The notes beneath the pieces were generated by a model. It was not told the origin of the DNA. It saw nothing but the letters and a program-made list of their open reading frames with translations, and searched no databases. Positions 7,033-12,843 of a stretch of DNA of 12,843 nucleotides are shown here, in pieces; the first letter of the stretch is position 1, and every line of letters starts with the position of its first letter. Made by a program: the position numbers and the translations under genes. Source of the DNA: DATLCI01 sp046714215 (GTDB lineage: Bacteria > Acidobacteriota > Terriglobia > Terriglobales > Acidobacteriaceae). The stretch is from assembly GCA_046714215.1 (NCBI GenBank), contig JBKKBM010000173.1, forward strand, positions 1-12,843. Direction: 5' to 3'.

Positions 7033-7120
7033 AAGATCGCGACTTTAAACGGTTTAGCGGTTTTGTCCCCGCAAGATCGCGGAAACAAAGCCACTTAGAG
7101 GTATAGTCGCGGAAACAAAG
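7033..7120. promoter_or_regulatory. Cluster of direct and inverted repeats, possible protein-binding site
   Basis: Three repeat types are interleaved here. A 14-nt direct repeat tcgcggaaacaaag occurs at 7077-7090 and 7107-7120, 30 bp apart. A 9-nt repeat aagatcgcg occurs at 7033-7041 and 7073-7081, 40 bp apart. The 11-nt palindrome taaacGgttta is at 7046-7056. In addition tttgtccccgc (7062-7072) and gcggaaacaaa (7079-7089) form an imperfect hairpin around aagatc. Spacing near whole helical turns suits an operator with several bound dimers. No regulator gene is adjacent, so this is inference. Confidence 0.35.
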
Positions 7121-7193
7121 GGTTTACATGAGTAATTTCCATATTCAAGCTATGCTAAGTGCTATATCGTTAGAGTAGCGATTGTTCGGCTGG

Positions 7194-7221
7194 TTGTCAA
7201 GGGGAAAGTGTGGAGTATAGC
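7194..7221 (+). promoter_or_regulatory. Candidate sigma70-type promoter for the zinc-ribbon gene
   Basis: TTGTCA (7194-7199, five of six consensus positions) and TATAGC (7216-7221, four of six) are 16 bp apart. Transcription would begin near 7228, giving a leader of about 90 nt before the ATG at 7320. It lies in the AT-rich part of the intergenic region. Confidence 0.35.
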
Positions 7222-7319
7222 TAGGAGATAAGAAGGCGGTGCCGAAAGGGGAAAACAGTGTGGGGAGCGGGTCCTTTTCGAGGTCTTGCAGTACACTCTG
7301 GTCAAAGGACATATCCAGT

Positions 7320-7570
7320 ATGTATTGCAGTAAATGCGGGAAGGCGCTTTCGCCGACGGATAGATTCTGCGCGGGCTGTGGCACCACTCTCGCCTCTAGC
7401 CACCAATCAAATCCGAGTCAATCCAGCCCATCCCACTCAAGCAGAGGGCTGGCCTGCTTGTCGCCCTTGGCTGCGTTGTTCTGATCGCGATGTCGTTCTC
7501 CACATTCCAATCCCATGACGGCAGTCATTGCTTTAGTCAAGAAAGGTGCAGTGCCGTCCGCATAAGATGA
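7320..7570 (+). pseudogene. Small zinc-ribbon protein, apparently frameshifted before its transmembrane helix
   Basis: From the ATG at 7320 (AAAGGA at 7304-7309 as ribosome site) the protein begins with a classical zinc ribbon, MYCSKCGKALSPTDRFCAGCG, with cysteines 3, 6, 17 and 20. A Ser/Pro/Gln-rich linker follows, and the frame ends at 7484 after LACLSPLAALF. Shifting by -1 between about 7400 and 7445 instead gives KQRAGLLVALGCVVLIAMSF, a convincing membrane helix, then a short tail ending with TGA at 7568-7570. Zinc-ribbon plus one membrane helix is a common small-protein layout, so a one-base loss (or a sequencing error) is the simplest reading. The alternative is an intact 54-residue soluble zinc-ribbon protein. 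Function is unknown. It stands alone, convergent to the tolC-like gene. Confidence 0.5.
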
Positions 7571-7661
7571 AATCAGTGGTTTTGTAAACACGTCTTACTT
7601 GCCCGCTTTGCCAAAGAGGTGAGCCAGGCACTGAGCTGATTCCTTCAAGTTCGTCGACCCC

Positions 7662-8963
7662 CTACTGCCCCAGCGCCCACTTTTCCAACTCGCCGGTCGA
7701 CCGCAGCAACTGCATCTGCGCCTTATCCAACTCCAGACTCGCGTCCATCAGGGCCGCATAGCGTTGCTGCTCCAGCAAGCGCGCATTTTCCTGGTCGCGG
7801 ACGGTCGCGCTGCCCGCTTCCACGCGCGCCAGCACCGCTTGCACATCCGCGCTGGCGATCTGGTATTCCAGTCGCGCCACTTCTTTGGCTGCGGCCAGTT
7901 GCCGCACCGCCTGTTGCAACTTCAGAGACTCCGTCGCCACCTGATGCTTCACTGCATCAGCTTCCTTGCGCGCCTTCACTGACTCCGCCTCCGCCGCTTC
8001 GGCCCGCGCGCGTTGCGCAAAATTCAGGAAAGGGAAGCGGATCACCACGCCCACCGTCACGTTATGCCGCTGGAAGCTGGCAAAAAATTTGTCGTAGTTG
8101 TTGTACCGCGCCAGCAGGGCGTACTGGCTGGCAAAATCCACCGCGGGATACATCGCCTTGCGCTCGCCTTTCGCGCGAAACTCCCGCGCGTGCGCCTGCT
8201 CCGCCGCTACTTTGATCGCCGGACTCGCCTCCAACGCCTTCGCCAGCAGCGCTTGCCGGTCTTCGATGCCCGGCAGCCGCGGGATCGATTCCGACACCGT
8301 CTCGATCCCCTCCGCCGCTCTTCCCGTCAATTGCGCCAAGCGCATGCGCAGCACTTCCGCTTGCCCGCTCGCCTGTTCCGTCGCCATCCGCACTCGCGCC
8401 GCGCCCAGCCGCGCCCGCGTCACTTCCAATTCCGGATCCACGCCCGCCGCCAGCCGCTCCCGGCTCACCGTCTCCACCCGCTCGGCCGCCGCAGCCTGCT
8501 GTTGCAGCGCCTTCAGCGAGTCTTGCAATTTGTCTAACTCCGCATACACCGTCGCCGTTTCCAGGATCACCTGCGCCCGCCGGTCGTCGCCCAGCTTCGT
8601 CATCGCCGCTAACTCTGACTTCGCCGCCCGCATAAACTCGCGCTGTGCCGCGTTGATGAGGAATTGCTGCGTATTCAGATTGAGGATGGAGGGCGCCGCG
8701 TTCTCCAGACTCAGCGGAAAGCCATTGGAGTAGCCCAGCCCTGCCCCCAGCGTCATCTGTGGCAGGAACATGCTGCGGGTTTCGTTGTATCCCTGTTGTG
8801 CCCGCCGCTGGTCGGCATCCGCGATCGCCATCGTCGTACTGTTCTTGAGGGCCAACTCCACCGCTTGGCGAAACGTCAATTGTTCCGCCCGGGCCGTGGG
8901 CAACAAGCCCATCATCAACAGTAGGGAAGCCACCACGGCGGAGCGTCTGCGCAAGCGCTGCAT
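7662..8963 (-). CDS. TolC-family outer-membrane efflux protein
   Basis: This 433-residue protein has a cleavable signal peptide (MQRLRRRSAVVASLLLMMGL then PTARA, cleavage near residue 26). It continues with LTFRQAVELALKNS, the usual opening of OEP/TolC proteins. Two long Ala/Arg/Glu/Gln-rich helical repeats (about residues 95-215 and 300-420) correspond to the coiled-coil channel, and strand-like segments around 65-85 and 270-310 to the beta barrel. TolC-type trimers form the outer-membrane exit duct of tripartite pumps and type I secretion. A Shine-Dalgarno AAAGG (complement of 8971-8975) lies 7 nt before the ATG. It is third in line after the adaptor and TPR genes, with a 96-nt gap that contains palindromes, so it may be partly independently regulated. 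Substrate is unknown. Confidence 0.88.
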   Translation of the reverse strand: MQRLRRRSAVVASLLLMMGLLPTARAEQLTFRQAVELALKNSTTMAIADADQRRAQQGYNETRSMFLPQMTLGAGLGYSNGFPLSLENAAPSILNLNTQQFLINAAQREFMRAAKSELAAMTKLGDDRRAQVILETATVYAELDKLQDSLKALQQQAAAAERVETVSRERLAAGVDPELEVTRARLGAARVRMATEQASGQAEVLRMRLAQLTGRAAEGIETVSESIPRLPGIEDRQALLAKALEASPAIKVAAEQAHAREFRAKGERKAMYPAVDFASQYALLARYNNYDKFFASFQRHNVTVGVVIRFPFLNFAQRARAEAAEAESVKARKEADAVKHQVATESLKLQQAVRQLAAAKEVARLEYQIASADVQAVLARVEAGSATVRDQENARLLEQQRYAALMDASLELDKAQMQLLRSTGELEKWALGQ

Positions 8964-9021
8964 GCGTACACCTTTATGCCAGAGTTAGAAAGAAGTGATT
9001 GTAAACCGTCGGCGCGCCTTG

Positions 9022-9051
9022 CACCTGCAGGTGTGGCCTGTACCGGCAGGC
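9022..9051. promoter_or_regulatory. Palindrome plus hairpin between the TPR and tolC-like genes
   Basis: CACCTGCAGGTG at 9022-9033 is a perfect 12-bp palindrome. Right next to it gcctg (9036-9040) and caggc (9047-9051) can pair around taccgg. Both lie in the 96-nt gap (8964-9059) of an otherwise tight operon. They may be an operator, an mRNA-processing or stability element, or an attenuator; there is no T-tract, so a simple intrinsic terminator is not indicated. Confidence 0.3.
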
Positions 9052-9059
9052 TCGACCGC

Positions 9060-10052
9060 CTACCGGTTCTTCTGCAGCCGACTCAGCGCATTGCGCGCCG
9101 GATCGTAGTTCTTCGCCAGTCCCAACGCGGCTTGATACTCCGTGATGGCGCCGGCTTTATCGCCCTGCTTTTCCCGGATCTGCCCCAGCAGGTAGTGCGC
9201 GTGGAACGTGGGCGCCTCTTCGCTTTTTTCCTTGCCGGAAAGATACCGGGTGACCAGTTGCGCCGCCTGTGGCAGGCTGCGTCCTGCCCGCAACAGCAGG
9301 CTGGCCGCGTCTACCAGCACATTTGCCCGCCGCGGTTTGCCCACGGCGCTCGACACCGCCGCCTCCATCTCGCTATAACGCCCCTGCTGCCGATAGAACG
9401 ACGCCAGGTTCAACACATGCACCGGATCCTGATCGCTGGCCGCCACCGCGGCTTTATACTCGCGCTCTGCCGTGCCCAGGTCCTTGTCTTTTTCCGCCAG
9501 TCGGGCTTTTACCCAATGTCCTAAAGCAGGCTGCTGTTTTGCCAGAACCTCCGCTTGCGCTCGCGCTTTATCTTTGCCGCCGCCGACGATCCCCGGCGCC
9601 TCCACATAAAACTCCGCTAGATCGCTGCGCGCGCTTACGTCGTTGGCGTTAAGCTCAACCGCTTTTTCAAACTCTTTGCGCGCTCGTTTGGCCAGGCCCG
9701 GCGCGGAGATGATACTCGCATTGTCAGCCTTCTGTCCGTACGCCCGCCCCAGCCACATGTGGTATGCGCTCTTGTTCGGAGCCAGTTCCACCGCGCGCTC
9801 GCCCGCCTTCACCGCCTGGTCCCAATTCTCCAACGAATAATAGGCCCGGCACAGCATGTGGAACACTTCCGCGTCCGTTGTCCGCGCGGCGACCTGCTTC
9901 TGCAACTCTGTCACCGCTTCATCCACCCGGCCCGACGTCAGCAACTCCTGGGGACGCTTGTCCCCCACCACCGCCGCCGCCGCCGTCACGCTCGCACCCA
10001 TCACCAGCGCTGCCACCAGCAATCGCTTTTTCAATACCTGGCCCATCATCAC
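9060..10052 (-). CDS. Exported tetratricopeptide-repeat (TPR) protein
   Basis: This 330-residue protein starts with a signal peptide (KKRLLVAALVMGASVTAAAA). Several TPR-like helix pairs follow: about residues 35-70 (GRVDEAVTELQKQV), 62-95 (AYYSLENWDQAVKAGERAVEL), 96-135, 175-205 (AEREYKAAVAAS), 210-240 (ASFYRQQGRYSEMEAAV) and a C-terminal canonical unit (HYLLGQIREKQGDKAGAITEYQAALGL). The central YVEAPGIVGGGKDKARAQAE segment is a loop seen in a subgroup of TPR proteins. It should act as a periplasmic scaffold. The first codon is one of GTG-ATG-ATG (10052, 10049, 10046), which abut the stop of the adaptor gene; an upstream AAGGTGG fits any of them. The overlap implies coupled synthesis with the adaptor. 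No known partner can be named. Confidence 0.82.
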   Translation of the reverse strand: MMMGQVLKKRLLVAALVMGASVTAAAAVVGDKRPQELLTSGRVDEAVTELQKQVAARTTDAEVFHMLCRAYYSLENWDQAVKAGERAVELAPNKSAYHMWLGRAYGQKADNASIISAPGLAKRARKEFEKAVELNANDVSARSDLAEFYVEAPGIVGGGKDKARAQAEVLAKQQPALGHWVKARLAEKDKDLGTAEREYKAAVAASDQDPVHVLNLASFYRQQGRYSEMEAAVSSAVGKPRRANVLVDAASLLLRAGRSLPQAAQLVTRYLSGKEKSEEAPTFHAHYLLGQIREKQGDKAGAITEYQAALGLAKNYDPARNALSRLQKNR

Positions 10053-11284
10053 CGTGTCACCACCTTGACGGTTGATCCCTCGCTTAGGGGCTGCCCATTC
10101 ACTGACCCCAGCGCCACCAGCGACTTTTCTTCCAACCCCTGCTTGACTTCGATCTTCGTCAAGCTGGAGATTCCCGTCTTCACTTCCTTACGATGCAATT
10201 TGTTCTCGACGATCTGGTATACGAAGCGCGCGCCATCCTCTTCCAAAATGGCCTCGCGGGGCACCGTTAGCGCATTTTCCTGCCTTGCCGACGCGATCAT
10301 CACGCTCACATTCACATTCGGCAGCAGCTTCAGGTCTTGGTTATCGACCGCACACACCACTTCGCCCACCGTGCGTGTCCCGCGATTGATGACCGTGGCC
10401 GGCACTCGCGTCACCACCCCATCCCACGTCCGCCCGGGCACTGCGTCCCACGCTAAGCTCACCGGTTGGCCCTTCGCCAGCTTGCCGATCTCCGGCTCGT
10501 CCACAAACGCCCGCACTTGCATCTTGCGCAGGTCCGCCACCTGCACCAACAGATCTCCCGCCGCGACGAACTGTCCCTCCCGGACGGGCAGGGAATATAC
10601 CGTGCCCGCGCGCGGCGAAGTGATGTTCGCATTCTTCAGCATGTTCTCCGCCGCCGCATACGCGGCCCGTGCCTCCGCCGCCTCCGCCTGCACCTGTTCA
10701 ATCTCCGGATTCGAATACCGCTTCGTCGTCTTCTGCTCCAGCAGCGCCACGTCCGCCTGCGCCTGCTTCCACCTGTTCTCCGCCGTCTCTACTTCGCCCG
10801 CCGATGCCGACCCCCGCTGCTGCAATTTCCGCATCGTATCCAGATTGCGCCGCGCCGAATCGCGCTCCGTCCGCGCCTTCTCCAGATTTGAACCCGTGGT
10901 CAGCACTTCCTCATGCGTACCGCCTTTGCGGATCGCCGCCAGCGCCGCTTCCGCTGCCCGCAACTTGGCTAATGCTCCCGCGGCTTGCGCCCGGGCATCG
11001 GCGTCGTCCAACTGCACCAGCATCTGTCCCGCTTTGACTTGGTCGCCTTCCTTCACAAAAATCTTCCGCACCGGCGCCGGCCCTTGCGCGTGCGCTTCAA
11101 AATTATCCACCGGCTCGATCTTCCCGTTGGTTGAGATCGAGTTCTGGATGTTCTCCCGCTTCGCCGTTTCCGCCCGCACCGGGATCTCGCTCTTCCCGTA
11201 CAGCGTCACGATCAGCAAAAAGATCGCGACCACCGCCACGATTCCTACGATGATCTTGTTTTTTCTTAGCCAATCCATTGCCAC
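10049..11284 (-). CDS. HlyD/MacA-like periplasmic adaptor (membrane fusion protein)
   Basis: This 411-residue adaptor has one N-terminal membrane anchor (about residues 10-29). Two lipoyl half-motifs follow, VRKIFVKEGDQVKAGQMLVQLD (72-93, given as its parts) and ITSPRAGTVYSLPVREGQFV (221-240), flanking a long Ala/Glu/Arg-rich coiled-coil hairpin (about 95-218). Beta-barrel and membrane-proximal domains form the C-terminal half (VRAFVDEPEIGKLAKGQPV, TVPREAILEEDG). Such adaptors join an inner-membrane pump to a TolC channel, and the tolC-like gene lies two genes downstream. The start is GTG at 11284, or ATG at 11278; a purine-rich AAAGGGAT (complement of 11296-11303) is nearer to the GTG. A perfect TATAAT lies about 60 bp upstream. 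No ABC or RND pump gene is next to it in this window. Confidence 0.88.
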   Translation of the reverse strand: MAMDWLRKNKIIVGIVAVVAIFLLIVTLYGKSEIPVRAETAKRENIQNSISTNGKIEPVDNFEAHAQGPAPVRKIFVKEGDQVKAGQMLVQLDDADARAQAAGALAKLRAAEAALAAIRKGGTHEEVLTTGSNLEKARTERDSARRNLDTMRKLQQRGSASAGEVETAENRWKQAQADVALLEQKTTKRYSNPEIEQVQAEAAEARAAYAAAENMLKNANITSPRAGTVYSLPVREGQFVAAGDLLVQVADLRKMQVRAFVDEPEIGKLAKGQPVSLAWDAVPGRTWDGVVTRVPATVINRGTRTVGEVVCAVDNQDLKLLPNVNVSVMIASARQENALTVPREAILEEDGARFVYQIVENKLHRKEVKTGISSLTKIEVKQGLEEKSLVALGSVNGQPLSEGSTVKVVTR

Positions 11285-11343
11285 GGTCTTTGTCTATCCC
11301 TTTCGATTCCGCCTGAATGACAGTAAGGCCAGATGAAACCTAG

Positions 11344-11349
11344 ATTATA
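11344..11349 (-). promoter_or_regulatory. Candidate -10 box for the adaptor-TPR-tolC operon
   Basis: The minus strand reads TATAAT at 11349-11344, a perfect -10 hexamer 60 bp before the adaptor start, implying a leader of about 50 nt. No recognisable -35 hexamer lies 16-18 bp upstream, so it may rely on an activator. Confidence 0.35.
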
Positions 11350-11507
11350 GCCACCTTTTGCGCTCATCCGCTGCGCGAATCACTCCGAACCAGCTCTGTA
11401 CAACTTATCTCTGTAAACTATGGAACCCAAAGAGATTGCCTAAGTTTGTCCATCCCCGAGTGTGGTAAAACCACCACTTTATCCAGTCTCTTTCTCCGCC
11501 TCATAGC

Positions 11508-11630
11508 TTGGATGCAAAACTCCACCCCCAGCTCCAAAACCCTTTGTGCTAGCTGGCTTAGCTGCGGCCCATAAGCGGGGCTTAACGTAGCCAAGCTAGG
11601 CTCAGCCCGCCTTCTTTTGCTTGCATCCAA
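11508..11630. repeat. 123-bp inverted-repeat element with nested stem
   Basis: Perfect 10-bp terminal inverted repeats ttggatgcaa (11508-11517) and ttgcatccaa (11621-11630) enclose a second dyad: ctagctggct (11549-11558) pairs with agccaagctag (11589-11599), leaving one bulged base. The size and nesting suit a non-autonomous mobile element, a REP-type repeat or a structured RNA. No target duplication is evident at its borders. Confidence 0.4.
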
Positions 11631-11703
11631 TAGACGTGAATAGTTGCAGTCACCGGCCGTTCCAAGCCGACCAAGTCTCCCGTTCGCTAGGTTTAAAGGG
11701 CCC

Positions 11704-12594
11704 ATGAAGTTTGTCGCACTCAAAAATGCCGCGGTTCAAGTGGTCAAGGATCTCCAATGCAACCATACTTTTGCCATGGCTGCGGGCCTCTCCTATTACT
11801 TCCTGCTCTCATTGTTTCCACTGCTGATCTTCATCGCCGGCATTCTCGCCTACATCCCTATCCCCGGACTGTTTGAAGAGATCCTCAACACCATGTCGCG
11901 CTTTGTTCCTGCTGCGGCAATGGGCACCGTGCGCGACATCCTCTCCAGCGTCCTCACTCCACCCGCCACCGGATGGATCTCGTTCGGCCTGCTCTTCACC
12001 GTGTGGACTGCCTCCAGCGGCTTTGCTGCCCTCATCGGAGGATTGAATGTCGCGTATGACGTTCCGGAGACGCGTCCGTACTGGCGCGTCCGCCTGCTCG
12101 CCCTCGGTCTGGCCGTCGCCGTCGGTTTCTGCATCATCGTCGGACTCGGTGTCAGTCTTATGGGGCCACGCTTCGGAGAGATACTCCAGGAACATCGCCG
12201 CGCCGGACCGCTGTTTGCCGCCGTCTGGCCCACCATCCATTGGATCGTCATCGTCGCGTCCATCGTCGTCGCCGTGGAAGTCCTCTACTACCTGGCGCCC
12301 AACATCAAGCAGCGCTTCGTCAGCGCCCTGCCCGGTGCCACGCTGGCCATCGGCGCTTGGATCGGCGCTTCTTATGTCCTCGGAATCTATATGCGCGAGT
12401 TCGCCGACTACAACAAGACCTACGGCGCCATCGGCGGTGTCGTCGCCCTGATGTTGTGGTTTTATGTCTCTGCCACCGCAGTGCTGATCGGCGCTGAGGT
12501 CAATGCCGAACTCCTCAAGGCCGCCGGCGGAATGCTGCCCACCAAAGAACCGCCCGCGCCTAAAAACTTGAATGAAGAAGTGCGCGCTGCCTAG
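11704..12594 (+). CDS. YihY/BrkB family inner-membrane protein (UPF0761-type)
   Basis: This 296-residue protein has six predicted membrane helices (about residues 31-51, 90-112, 130-153, 175-198, 209-229 and 241-265). The family signatures are the N-terminal AAGLSYYFLLSLFPLLIF and the C-terminal YNKTYGAIGGVVALMLWFYV with LIGAEVNAEL. The tail is hydrophilic and Pro/Lys/Glu-rich. The family was once annotated as ribonuclease BN because of a mistaken gene assignment; its real function is not settled. The ATG at 11704 is preferred because conserved residues begin there and AAAGGG lies just upstream (11695-11700, a short 3-nt spacing). The frame stays open further upstream to a TTG at 11644, but those residues look non-coding. 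It is transcribed away from the adaptor operon, and a strong hairpin follows about 85 bp after its stop. Confidence 0.9.
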   Translation: MKFVALKNAAVQVVKDLQCNHTFAMAAGLSYYFLLSLFPLLIFIAGILAYIPIPGLFEEILNTMSRFVPAAAMGTVRDILSSVLTPPATGWISFGLLFTVWTASSGFAALIGGLNVAYDVPETRPYWRVRLLALGLAVAVGFCIIVGLGVSLMGPRFGEILQEHRRAGPLFAAVWPTIHWIVIVASIVVAVEVLYYLAPNIKQRFVSALPGATLAIGAWIGASYVLGIYMREFADYNKTYGAIGGVVALMLWFYVSATAVLIGAEVNAELLKAAGGMLPTKEPPAPKNLNEEVRAA

Positions 12595-12678
12595 CCTCCG
12601 CCCGCTGAACCGAGTGGTGGGTAGCTCGCATGATTGCTCCCGAGCCCCGTAGGGACAGCAGCCTTCCCAAAAACACAA

Positions 12679-12706
12679 ATCGGGGACGGCTCTCGCCGTC
12701 CCCGAT
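12679..12706. terminator. Perfect 12-bp hairpin between convergent genes
   Basis: The arms atcggggacggc (12679-12690) and gccgtccccgat (12695-12706) pair perfectly around a TCTC tetraloop. The hairpin lies between the YihY gene (+) and the end of the next gene (-, stop at 12719-12721), as expected for a bidirectional terminator. Neither side has a proper T-tract, so a REP-like repeat that also serves as an mRNA 3' end is an equal possibility. Confidence 0.55.
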
Positions 12707-12718
12707 GAACAAACCGCC

Positions 12719-12843
12719 TTACTGCTTGATATCCACCGGCTCCAGCGTCTTGAAGCTTATCGCCGACTCCGCCGGCAGCACGACCTCTTTGTTTCCCGTA
12801 TAGACCGCGCCTGCCGTACCTGCGCCCGCACCCACCGCCGCGC
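12719..12843 (-). CDS. C-terminal end of a glycine/alanine-rich protein, start outside window
   Basis: Reading the minus strand back from TAA (12721-12719) gives 40 residues with no stop: AAVGAGAGTAGAVYTGNKE followed by VVLPAESAISFKTLEPVDIKQ. The Gly/Ala repeat ending in Y-T-G-N-K-E and then V-V-L-P-A-E-S-x-I-S-F is typical of the end of exported glycine-zipper-containing proteins in acidobacteria-like genomes, where a hydrophobic zipper precedes an 'LPAES' strand. The rest of the gene is outside the window, so function is not assigned. The codon usage (GC-rich third positions) supports real coding. Confidence 0.65.
   Translation of the reverse strand, partial: AAVGAGAGTAGAVYTGNKEVVLPAESAISFKTLEPVDIKQ

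Larger units (their letters stand above)
6634..7319. other. Intergenic region without credible genes, repeat-bearing
   Basis: About 690 bp separate hpnJ from the small zinc-ribbon gene. Short open frames exist on both strands, but none has a plausible start signal, domain or amino-acid composition, and several read straight through palindromic repeats. The left half is GC-rich and contains two degenerate palindromic elements (6699-6720 and 6835-6950). The right half, from about 7000, is noticeably more AT-rich and contains a cluster of direct and inverted repeats and a candidate promoter. Confidence 0.7.
11285..11703. other. Divergent intergenic region between adaptor and YihY-family genes
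   Basis: About 420 bp without a convincing gene. It holds the candidate -10 box for the left operon, a small perfect hairpin GTGGT-AAA-ACCAC at 11462-11474, and a 123-bp inverted-repeat element at 11508-11630. A minus-strand frame from 11723 to 11418 (101 codons) crosses the repeat element and runs into the start of the YihY gene. It is Arg/Leu-rich with no recognisable domain and is not called as a gene. Confidence 0.6.

Noticed and set aside
6840..7094. Minus-strand frame of 84 codons
   Set aside because: Part of it is a translation of the palindromic repeat (CHPER-type peptide), so it is not a gene.
7033..7120. CRISPR array
   Set aside because: Only two copies of a 14-nt repeat with a 16-nt spacer, and no cas genes; far below CRISPR dimensions.
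7145..7387. Minus-strand frame of 80 codons opposite the zinc-ribbon gene
   Set aside because: No domain, no start signal, and the opposite strand has the clear CxxC-CxxC zinc ribbon.
9759..11336. Long open frame on the + strand (525 codons)
   Set aside because: It lies antisense to the adaptor and TPR genes, which have clear domains. Its Ser/Arg/Ala-rich product has no recognisable domain; such frames arise from GC-rich codon bias.
11589..11704. Integron attC-like recombination site
   Set aside because: The nested dyad was considered, but there are no consensus core sites, no integrase and no cassette layout.
11418..11723. Minus-strand frame of 101 codons in the divergent region
   Set aside because: It crosses the inverted-repeat element and the start of the YihY gene, has no known domain and no good ribosome site. 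It was kept only as part of the repeat finding.
11809..12678. Open frame of 289 codons on the - strand
   Set aside because: Antisense to the YihY-family gene, Asp/Gly-rich composition typical of a mirror frame, and it starts across the 12679 hairpin region.

Overview
The window looks like a GC-rich chromosomal segment from a hopanoid-producing bacterium, most likely an Acidobacteriota member (Terriglobia-like). This placement is an inference. It rests on the gene content, on Shine-Dalgarno-poor, C-rich coding sequence, and on degenerate intergenic palindromes, one of which reads 'CHPER..' when translated, a pattern I associate with acidobacterial intergenic repeats. No rRNA, tRNA, CRISPR array, transposase or phage gene is visible.

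Left block, 1-6633: lipid (hopanoid) biosynthesis. On the + strand, a medium-chain zinc alcohol/polyol dehydrogenase (5' end cut by the window edge) is followed by hpnC, hpnD and hpnE. The three hpn genes are fused by short overlaps (8 nt and 1 nt). Together they make squalene from farnesyl diphosphate: HpnD makes presqualene diphosphate, HpnC makes hydroxysqualene, and HpnE reduces it to squalene. Converging from the - strand, and ending only 3 nt from hpnE, is a second operon: hpnJ (radical SAM enzyme of hopanoid side-chain cyclitol ether formation) followed by two tandem, overlapping half-size DMT/EamA membrane proteins. These two are paralogous, lack the SMR-type glutamate, and resemble ArnE/ArnF-type lipid-linked sugar flippases. 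A role in moving modified hopanoids or their precursors is the most interesting hypothesis here.

Middle, 6634-7661: about 1 kb almost without genes. It holds two degenerate palindromic repeat elements, a cluster of direct and inverted repeats that looks like a regulatory site, a candidate sigma70 promoter, and a small zinc-ribbon protein gene that appears frameshifted before its transmembrane helix.

Right block, 7662-11284 (- strand): an operon-like row of membrane fusion protein (HlyD/MacA-like), secreted TPR protein and TolC-like outer-membrane factor. This is an export apparatus without an inner-membrane pump in view. A 420-bp divergent region with a 10-bp inverted-repeat element separates it from a YihY/BrkB family membrane protein gene (+). 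The window closes with a perfect 12-bp hairpin and the C-terminal end of a glycine-rich protein gene on the - strand.
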